From positions 97,632 through 161,631 of the forward strand of contig NZ_JNVM01000014.1 of the NCBI RefSeq assembly GCF_000722545.1: a DNA stretch of 64,000 nucleotides, read 5' to 3'. The notes under the pieces are model-generated. The model was given only the letters and a program-made list of their open reading frames with translations. It did not search any database and was not told where the DNA came from. The translations under genes and the position numbers were made by a program. The stretch comes from Paenibacillus tyrphae (lineage in GTDB: Bacteria > Bacillota > Bacilli > Paenibacillales > NBRC-103111). Position 1 is the first letter of the stretch. Each line of letters begins with the position of its first letter. Positions 58,621-64,000 of this stretch are shown one piece after another.

Positions 58621-58941
58621 TTACCGAGCCATTTGCTGTCGGTAGCCTTCTCGTGCTATCGTATCCGTTGGCGTAATAGATGAAATTAATGTCCTCTCGC
58701 ATAAGCTTCCAAGCCCTAAGAATGCACCTTGTCTTTCCTCTTCTTTTAATCCAAGTTCTAAGGATTTCTTATAATAAGCCACTGCTTCACTTTCTAATTC
58801 CAGAACATCGTGAATCCAAGCACATTGATACCAAATAGAGGGATTTAACGGGTGTTGTTCAAGTAATTCAAGCAATAACGATCGTGCCTCTTCAAAATTT
58901 CCTGACTCTCTTAATTGAATTGCAGCTTCTAATTCTTTCAT
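58621..58941 (-). CDS. TPR protein, apparently truncated at the C-terminus
   Basis: 106 residues. Two TPR-like units (AAIQLRESGNFEEARSLLLEL, IWYQCAWIHDVLELESEAVAYYKKSLELGL) and GAFLGLGS, after which the family usually continues with further repeats. Here the last 20 residues (LCERTLISSITPTDTIAREG) do not fit TPR, pointing to a frameshift or deletion. ATG 58941 has AAGGA nine bases upstream. Confidence 0.65.
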   Translation of the reverse strand: MKELEAAIQLRESGNFEEARSLLLELLEQHPLNPSIWYQCAWIHDVLELESEAVAYYKKSLELGLKEEERQGAFLGLGSLCERTLISSITPTDTIAREGYRQQMAR

Positions 58942-58957
58942 GTTTATCATTCCTTAC

Positions 58958-59009
58958 GCTATACATATATCCTGCCCGTTTCGTGTAACAAAGCCGCCAT
59001 TCACGCGGC
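58958..59009 (+). repeat. 52-bp repeat, copy 1
   Basis: Matches 61280-61331 in 50 of 52 bases. Contains CCTGCCCGTTTCGTGTAACA and the hairpin GCCGC..GCGGC. Lies immediately upstream of the RBS of the TPR gene. Confidence 0.75.
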
Positions 59010-59050
59010 AGCCTTGTCATGGTATGAATCATTGCGGTATCGTAAAAAAA

Positions 59051-59569
59051 CTATGTAACAATAAACCGTAATGGCTGACCTGTAACCCTTTTTCTCCAAA
59101 TCATATGATCAGTCCCCTCGTTCCAATAATTAGGGAACAAATAGGTCGGCTCGCCAAATTTTTTTCTCCATATTTGTTGAGCATTCTTATAACCGCAATC
59201 CAAACAAAATTCTGAGATTCCTTTTCCTTGCAAGGTAAGAAATATCGCATTCAGCAGCAGATTTGCAACTCCATGCCCTTGGAAATTGGGATGCACATAA
59301 ACAGTCCCAATCTCAAAGAGCATGTCCAATGCACCGTGTGTAAGGTCATGAATTAATTTGCTGGAAGGGCCATATTCAATCGTCCCGATGATTTTCTCGT
59401 TGTGGAGAGCGACATAAAAATATCTTTCTTTTCCATTCGATTCAAGATCTAAATGGAGAAGATTCCTTTTTTCTTCGATTTCTTTTTCCATATCATTTAC
59501 TAAGTGGGATAATAGCCAATCTGCTCTTTTGTTATTCCACTGCCGTCTGCTATTAGCGGAATAATTCAT
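59051..59569 (-). CDS. GNAT family N-acetyltransferase
   Basis: 172 residues. GNAT core: FYVALHNEKIIGTIEYG (beta-strands 2-3), FEIGTVYVHPNFQGHGVANLLLNAIF (acetyl-CoA pyrophosphate loop QGHGVA) and FCLDCGYKNAQQIWRKKFG. Transfers acetyl to an unknown amine. The ATG overlaps the end of the phosphotransferase gene by 17 bases, so they are one transcription unit. Confidence 0.9.
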   Translation of the reverse strand: MNYSANSRRQWNNKRADWLLSHLVNDMEKEIEEKRNLLHLDLESNGKERYFYVALHNEKIIGTIEYGPSSKLIHDLTHGALDMLFEIGTVYVHPNFQGHGVANLLLNAIFLTLQGKGISEFCLDCGYKNAQQIWRKKFGEPTYLFPNYWNEGTDHMIWRKRVTGQPLRFIVT

Positions 59570-60434
59570 CGGAAATAACTTCGTTAATCGTTCGTTGAGC
59601 CTCTTCTATTTTTGATACGTTGGTATTTGTGTGATCGGCAAGTGTGATCAACGCTTTCCACAACGCCCAACCACGGGCGCGATGCCATGTATAGTCATCG
59701 ACCATGAGGCCTGCTCGGAAAGTTTCTCGGCTTTCCCCAGAGAAGAACGTCCACGCAATGGTTAAATCGCATGCGGGATCGCCAACCGCCGAACACCCAA
59801 AATCTATTACCGCGCATAAGCGCCCCTCTTTGACAAGTAGATTCGTAGGATGTACATCTCCATGAACCCAAACGGGTGGGATATTCCGTGTGGCCTTGAG
59901 GGCTGCTTCCCATATTTCTGTTGCGGCATCTGTATTGATCTTACCGTCTAGCATTGAAATTGCCTTACGTGTTTGCTCATCGTAAACACTTACCGAGGCG
60001 CCTCTATAAGAGTTATGGGGACCAGGCTGAGGACCACCGCTCGCATCAATTTTCTGCATGGCGCTAATGAATTGGGATAATTGATCTGCAAAATCATTAT
60101 GACTATCGATACTGCCAAACGAAGCATTCCCCCCTTCAATCCATCCATAAATGGACCAATGCCACGGGTACTCGTTTGAAGGTACTCCCATCGCCAGCGG
60201 GGTGGGTATTGGGAGTGGCAGATGAGGAGCAAGTCGTGGCAACCATTGTTGTTCCTTTTCCACTTGCGCGGCATATCCCTCCGCGCTCGGCAGCCGAACA
60301 CTCATCTCGTGACCGAGTCGAAATGTTCGGTTATCCCAGCCGCTTAAATCGACTGGTTTGACTCGGAGATGACTCCATTGTGGGAATTGCGCTGAAACCA
60401 ATTGCTCCACTAAAGATACATTTATGTCGACCAT
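59553..60434 (-). CDS. Aminoglycoside phosphotransferase family protein
   Basis: 293 residues, kinase-like fold. Catalytic loop VHGDVHPTNLLV and the metal-binding IDFGCSAVGDPACDL are both intact, as is the N-lobe block GWDNRTFRLG. Family members phosphorylate small molecules, including some aminoglycosides and macrolides; true resistance cannot be inferred. The start at 60434 has GAAGGAGGAAG upstream; the frame is open to 60467. Confidence 0.9.
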   Translation of the reverse strand: MVDINVSLVEQLVSAQFPQWSHLRVKPVDLSGWDNRTFRLGHEMSVRLPSAEGYAAQVEKEQQWLPRLAPHLPLPIPTPLAMGVPSNEYPWHWSIYGWIEGGNASFGSIDSHNDFADQLSQFISAMQKIDASGGPQPGPHNSYRGASVSVYDEQTRKAISMLDGKINTDAATEIWEAALKATRNIPPVWVHGDVHPTNLLVKEGRLCAVIDFGCSAVGDPACDLTIAWTFFSGESRETFRAGLMVDDYTWHRARGWALWKALITLADHTNTNVSKIEEAQRTINEVISDELFR

Positions 60435-60594
60435 TCGTACTTCCTCCTTCTCAAGACGGTTGTTCATTTCGAAATCAAAATCATTGATGTTATCGTAGAT
60501 TTATATCATTGATTATATTTAAAAGTTTACAAGGCAACAAGGCATATGATTACTATAATCATTTTCAACCTGTACTAAAGAGACTATAACTAAT

Positions 60595-60675
60595 CTGCCC
60601 GTTACTTCAATAGACATCAAGAGGAGCTGCCCTTACGGCAGCTCCTCGCTATCGTTATCCGTTAGCTTAACGAAC
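60595..60675 (+). repeat. Hairpin repeat with CTGCCCGTTA border
   Basis: CTGCCCGTTACTTCAA, then an 11-bp perfect hairpin (GAGGAGCTGCC / GGCAGCTCCTC, 60621-60647), then TATCCGTTAGCTTAACGAA. Same plan as 56901-56985. It also lies where a terminator for the SRPBCC gene is expected. Confidence 0.5.
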
Positions 60676-61143
60676 TTAAAATGGGTATCGCTTTTCACTT
60701 TCTGCTTTATTTTTTATATATTCGTTTCGCCGCATGAGTAAACGTTCCATATACGATCGTAAAAACATCACGTCTGTTAACTTACCAAGTAGTCCAAAAG
60801 GTGACGTGTAATCGAATTTATCTGTCATCAACGTACCACCATTTTGTCTTTCAAATGTATGTTCGTGCCTAAACCTTTTAAAAGCACCGCTGACCATCTC
60901 ATCTACGAATTTATGAGGTGGGTCAAACTCAGTAATGATTGATGTTAGTTGTTGGCGAATGCCGAAATGCGTAGCTTCCCAAGTCACAGTTTCCCCTGCT
61001 GTAATTAACCCGCTTGTACGACCTTTTATCGCTCTTTCATTTGTGTGTGAGGTCGATTCCATGTGGAGATCAATGCTGCGGGACAAATCAAAACATACCT
61101 CAATAGGTGCGTTAATGAACAGGGATAATTGTATAATTGGCAA
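60676..61143 (-). CDS. SRPBCC family protein
   Basis: 155 residues of the START-like/CoxG-type ligand-binding fold: LSLFINAPIEVCFDLSRSIDLHMES at the start, LTSIITEFDPPHKFVDEMVSGAFKRFRHEHTFE in the middle and LLGKLTDVMFLRSYMERLLMRRN helix at the end. TTG start after GGGAGGGGGGGA. Single-gene unit; probably binds or carries a hydrophobic compound. Confidence 0.88.
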   Translation of the reverse strand: MPIIQLSLFINAPIEVCFDLSRSIDLHMESTSHTNERAIKGRTSGLITAGETVTWEATHFGIRQQLTSIITEFDPPHKFVDEMVSGAFKRFRHEHTFERQNGGTLMTDKFDYTSPFGLLGKLTDVMFLRSYMERLLMRRNEYIKNKAESEKRYPF

Positions 61144-61279
61144 GAGTCCCCCCCTCCCTCTTCATAGGCTATTGACCCAATTTTATCATTTTTGCTACGA
61201 GATATAATATATAGTTTTCTTCATACCTTCCCAATAAAAATACTGATAAAACGCTGTTGGCACAGCACAAGTTGCTGTG

Positions 61280-61331
61280 GCTATACATATATCCTGCCCG
61301 TTTCGTGTAACAGAGCCGCCGTTCACGCGGC
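61280..61331 (+). repeat. 52-bp repeat, copy 2, in the 3' end of a WYL gene
   Basis: 50 of 52 bases match 58958-59009. Its last part supplies the final codons and stop of the truncated WYL regulator. Confidence 0.75.
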
Positions 61332-61838
61332 TTTAAAGATCACTTTTAACGGATATGCTGTCCTATTGGCAATGTCACCGTAGGGGTTTAAATAGGAAAA
61401 CGAGATGGCTTGCTTTTTGATTATGGCTTCTTTCAACGTTTCAAATCTTTCGTGATCCGGTTCCCGGTTAGCCCAATGCGAGAAATCAATCTCAATCCAA
61501 CTATTACTTGTTTTATCAAAAAGAGTTCGGAGCTTCGAAAGAATACCGCTGACATCAATATGATCTGTGGACGACAAGCTTTGCAGTGCAAATAATACGT
61601 GATGCTGTTCTTCCTCGGTTAGCACAGTCTTATTCAAAACATAATGGTCAAGGATCGATATTCCCCCGCCTTTTCCCTGCAAGGTATAAATGGGAATACC
61701 TGCCGCCGATAAAGTCTCAATATCGCGCAGTATCGTTCTCACGGAGACCTCAAAATGTTCCGCTAATTCTTTTGAGGTTGCTTGTTTCTTATCCAGTAAT
61801 AGATATATGATTCCAAACAGTCTATTAATTTGCACCAT
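61323..61838 (-). pseudogene. WYL transcriptional regulator truncated by a repeat
   Basis: 171 residues remain of a protein normally of about 300. The HTH_11 domain is intact (LAEHFEVSVRTILRDIETLSAAGIPIY), and the WYL domain begins (LKEAIIKKQAISFSYLNPYG, NRTAYPLKVIF) but ends in KAA and TGA contributed by the 52-bp repeat. The HTH part could still be made and bind DNA. RBS TTTGGAG before the ATG. Confidence 0.75.
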
Positions 61839-62002
61839 GTTTCTCCAAAATTAGATGTTCTAAATCTCCCCTCTAGAGAAAAACGAATGATTTTATTCAA
61901 CGATTTATTTCAACAGTTAACCGCGTTATCCTACCCGTCAACTTAAAACGACCCGCCAGCGGAATTGATCTTCGATCCTTCTATTCTGGATGCCTGTTAG
62001 TC

Positions 62003-62911
62003 TTATTCTTGAACGGGGGCATTGAGTGCCTTATAATTGCCGATCTCCTCTTTAATGATTCTTTGAAGCAATCGCACAGATGATTCAGCAGCGTAGTTGC
62101 ACTGGCGAGGCTGCAAAAGGCCGATCGGAATGTGGGGCAATTCTAACTCCACGTCAATCCTCTCAACCTCCGGAATCAACGGAGTGGACTCCAGCACGAC
62201 GCCGACAGCAAGCGTTTCTTTGACGTAATTGGGGATGGCAGGGATTCGACTAATCATATTCAGTTGAAGAGGTGACTCTCTGTACCGGGACAGATATTTG
62301 GAGAACTGCAGATGGTATAGGCATGTGCTCCCCCCTGCAGTTAGCGGATAGTCTAAGACGTCCTCGAAGGATACATGGCTTCTTCGACACAGCGGGTGAT
62401 TGCGATCCGCGATGAGAATTGTATTCTCATAATAAAATGGCTCGAAGTAAAATGCGTGCGGTTCAGACGGCTCACCACAGATGGCAAAATCGAGCTCGTC
62501 ATGCAGAAGGGATTGCGCAAGGGAATCAGTATTCCCTGTTATGATCTGGTAGGCCATGCGTGGCTTTTGCTGCTGGAATCTGCGGACAGATTGGGAAATC
62601 ACGCTGTCCACCAAGGATTCGATTCCGCCGACTCGCAAACTGCCGATTTCGTCGTGTTGCAGCGCCCGTGCAAGTTCGGCGACATTATTCCAATGCTGAA
62701 TCAGGTTATCCACTTCCGTCGCAAATACCCGTCCGGCACTTGTCAGTTGTACGTCCCACCCCCTTTTGAAGAGCTGTACGCCTAGTTCCTTCTCTAACCG
62801 CTGAATCTGATTCGTTACGGTCGATTGAGCATAATTTAATTTCTCCGCAGCTCGAGAGAAGGTTCCTTCTTGAACAATAGTTTGAAAAGCGGTCAGTTCT
62901 TTTAAATCCAT
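62003..62911 (-). CDS. LysR family transcriptional regulator
   Basis: 302 residues. N-terminal winged HTH (LTAFQTIVQEGTFSRAAEKLNYAQSTVTNQIQRLEKELG) and a LysR substrate-binding domain from about 88 (GSLRVGGIESLVDSVISQSVRRF). RBS GAGGAGG. Divergent from the tautomerase and carboxymuconolactone decarboxylase-like genes, which are its likely targets; ATTATTTGATATAGTTTATAATC in the 108-base gap carries the promoters. Confidence 0.94.
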   Translation of the reverse strand: MDLKELTAFQTIVQEGTFSRAAEKLNYAQSTVTNQIQRLEKELGVQLFKRGWDVQLTSAGRVFATEVDNLIQHWNNVAELARALQHDEIGSLRVGGIESLVDSVISQSVRRFQQQKPRMAYQIITGNTDSLAQSLLHDELDFAICGEPSEPHAFYFEPFYYENTILIADRNHPLCRRSHVSFEDVLDYPLTAGGSTCLYHLQFSKYLSRYRESPLQLNMISRIPAIPNYVKETLAVGVVLESTPLIPEVERIDVELELPHIPIGLLQPRQCNYAAESSVRLLQRIIKEEIGNYKALNAPVQE

Positions 62912-63019
62912 ATCTGCCTCCTCAATCGAATTATTTGATATAGTTTATAATCTTATTCCATTATACAAATAAATAGACAGGAAGTACAATGAGGGTATCT
63001 CAATTAAGGAGTGATTAAG

Positions 63020-63424
63020 ATGCCCTTCATTCGTGTCAGTTATTTGGAACAGCAATATGAATCCCATCAGTTAAAGCGGATCAGTCAAACGATTATGGAA
63101 GCCTTAATCGCACACTTCAATGTGCCGGTGGACGATTGCTTCCAAGTATTCCATGCCCATAAGCGTGAAGAATTCGTTTACAGCAGAAATTATCTGAACG
63201 TAGAGCGAAGTGACGGACTGCTGTTCATTCAAATTACTTGCAAGTCAGGAAGAACGACCGAGCAGAAGACTAGCTTATACAAGACACTAGCAACAAAATT
63301 GTCGACGACTCTTCCCATGAGAAAAGAAGATGTGTTCGTCGTGCTCGTCGATACCGAATTCGAGGATTGGTCGTTCGGGAACGGCGTTGCCCAGATGCTT
63401 CAGAGAACGACAGAGGAGGTGTAA
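63020..63424 (+). CDS. Tautomerase family protein
   Basis: 134 residues. The catalytic N-terminal proline is present after Met removal (MPFIRVSYLEQQY), which fixes the start at 63020 (GGAGTG upstream) rather than 63011. The length fits the MIF/MSAD-like single-chain double-length group of the 4-oxalocrotonate tautomerase superfamily. Next to a carboxymuconolactone decarboxylase-like gene, three bases on, under LysR control: an aromatic or lactone breakdown step or a stress role is plausible. Confidence 0.88.
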   Translation: MPFIRVSYLEQQYESHQLKRISQTIMEALIAHFNVPVDDCFQVFHAHKREEFVYSRNYLNVERSDGLLFIQITCKSGRTTEQKTSLYKTLATKLSTTLPMRKEDVFVVLVDTEFEDWSFGNGVAQMLQRTTEEV

Positions 63425-63427
63425 TCT

Positions 63428-63763
63428 ATGGCGCATCGGAAAATCAAGTCCAAGGCAATGGAATCGTATGGGGATCTTGCCCCAGCATTCGTCATGTATT
63501 CGGAGAACGTGCTGTTCGGGGACGTGTGGAGAAGAGAGCAGTTATCTCTGCGGGATCGCAGTATAATTACGGTTACTGCATTAGTGGCAGGAGGCATGAC
63601 CGAACAGCTCCCCTACCACTTTCGCTTAGCTGAGGAGAATGGACTGAAGCCGGAGGAATTGGTGGAAGCCATCACGCATCTTGCCTTCTACACAGGTTGG
63701 CCGCGTGCCGCTTCAGCGTTAACGGTTGCTAAGAAAGTCTTTGAAAAACAAAGTGAAGATTAA
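63428..63763 (+). CDS. Carboxymuconolactone decarboxylase family protein
   Basis: 111 residues, all-helical AhpD-like/CMD fold with LSLRDRSIITVTALVAGGMTEQLPYHFRLAEENGLKPEELVEAI and THLAFYTGWPRAASAL. It lacks the CxxC of AhpD peroxidases, as do true gamma-carboxymuconolactone decarboxylases. RBS GAGGAGG overlaps the end of the tautomerase gene. Followed by a terminator. Confidence 0.92.
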   Translation: MAHRKIKSKAMESYGDLAPAFVMYSENVLFGDVWRREQLSLRDRSIITVTALVAGGMTEQLPYHFRLAEENGLKPEELVEAITHLAFYTGWPRAASALTVAKKVFEKQSED

Positions 63764-63782
63764 AGTTACTGAATGGGAAAAA

Positions 63783-63811
63783 GCCGCCGATAGATAGGCG
63801 GCCTTTTTTAC
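63783..63811 (+). terminator. Terminator of the tautomerase operon
   Basis: GCCGCC / GGCGGC stem followed by CTTTTTTA. Confidence 0.85.
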
Positions 63812-63863
63812 GACCTGCCGTTACAAACAGCGCGGGGATCCTTATCATAGATAGTGAACAGCA

Positions 63864-64000
63864 TTGAACACTCCCACCACCTGCGCTAATGGCGCTGAGG
63901 TGGGGGATTCTTGCGAACAGAGAAGCATCCTTCTCTTCTTGAGCAAGCGATCCCTGCGGTTCCCGCAGTTCAGCTGGGCTTCGCCAACAAACGCAGTCCT
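63864..64000 (-). ncRNA. IS200/IS605-type right end with omega-RNA scaffold (partial)
   Basis: From 63869 on, read on the minus strand, the sequence has the layout of the 3' end of tnpB elements: GC-rich paired segments (CTGCGGGAACCGCAG), then GAATCCCCCACCTCAGCGCC, a hairpin (63872-63906), and TTCAA at the element border. The guide part would be the flanking DNA to the left (about 63845-63865). The tnpB gene would lie beyond the window. Recognition is from the general look of such ends in Bacilli. Confidence 0.5.

Noticed and set aside
1..64000. tRNA, rRNA and CRISPR arrays
   Set aside because: No cloverleaf-like tRNA text, rRNA blocks or regularly spaced direct repeats with spacers were found when reading both strands.

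Overview
The window looks like chromosomal DNA of a low-to-moderate GC Gram-positive spore former of the Bacillales, most probably a Paenibacillus or close relative. The signs are AGGAGG-type ribosome binding sites with frequent TTG/GTG starts, lipoprotein signal peptides, stalk-domain (copper amine oxidase N-terminal-like) secreted proteins, cadherin-like beta-sandwich surface proteins, CUT1 sugar ABC permeases, a Spo0E-type phosphatase and many OmpR-type two-component systems. No rRNA, tRNA, CRISPR array or complete transposase gene was found.

Region by region. 0.1-10 kb holds single metabolic and regulatory genes: a FabG-like reductase, a WYL regulator with DinB and EVE proteins, an AraC regulator beside a chimeric pseudogene (nucleoside hydrolase start fused to sugar permease end), an intact nucleoside hydrolase, a beta-carbonic anhydrase and a large surface protein. 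10.1-20 kb is an envelope-linked block: VanR/VanS-like regulators, a VanY-like lipoprotein carboxypeptidase, a sulfatase, and an operon of two sugar-type ABC permeases, an HlyD/RND-type adaptor, a solute-binding lipoprotein and a stalk-domain protein. The ABC operon and vanY share an almost identical promoter element. 20-25 kb has two tandem paralogous membrane proteins with CxxC motifs next to a LiaRS/NarL-type two-component pair. 25-38.5 kb is a series of small regulator-plus-enzyme units, most with visible operators: ArsR-SRPBCC with an FMN reductase and two SnoaL-like proteins, MerR with an MFS pump and a cysteine hydrolase, TetR with a P450, uraA, TetR with a serine hydrolase, MarR with an amidohydrolase.

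38.6-46.7 kb is visibly more AT-rich and rich in small, secreted and decayed genes. It contains an RRNPP-type HTH-TPR regulator (minus strand) immediately followed by a 43-codon secreted pro-peptide gene with its own RBS and terminator, then a Spo0E-like phosphatase and an AbrB-zinc-HTH protein. This is the best candidate for an undescribed system here: a peptide quorum-sensing cassette beside sporulation-type regulators. 45.6-55.4 kb carries two consecutive two-component/ABC transporter modules of the kind that respond to cell-envelope stress. Each has three 11-bp-spaced repeats upstream of its transporter genes. 55.5-64 kb is a patchwork of DUF4062, ADP-ribosyltransferase-like, GNAT, phosphotransferase, LysR, tautomerase and carboxymuconolactone decarboxylase-like genes. 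It is interspersed with short hairpin repeats, one of which truncates a WYL regulator, and ends with what looks like the right end of an IS200/IS605-type TnpB element.
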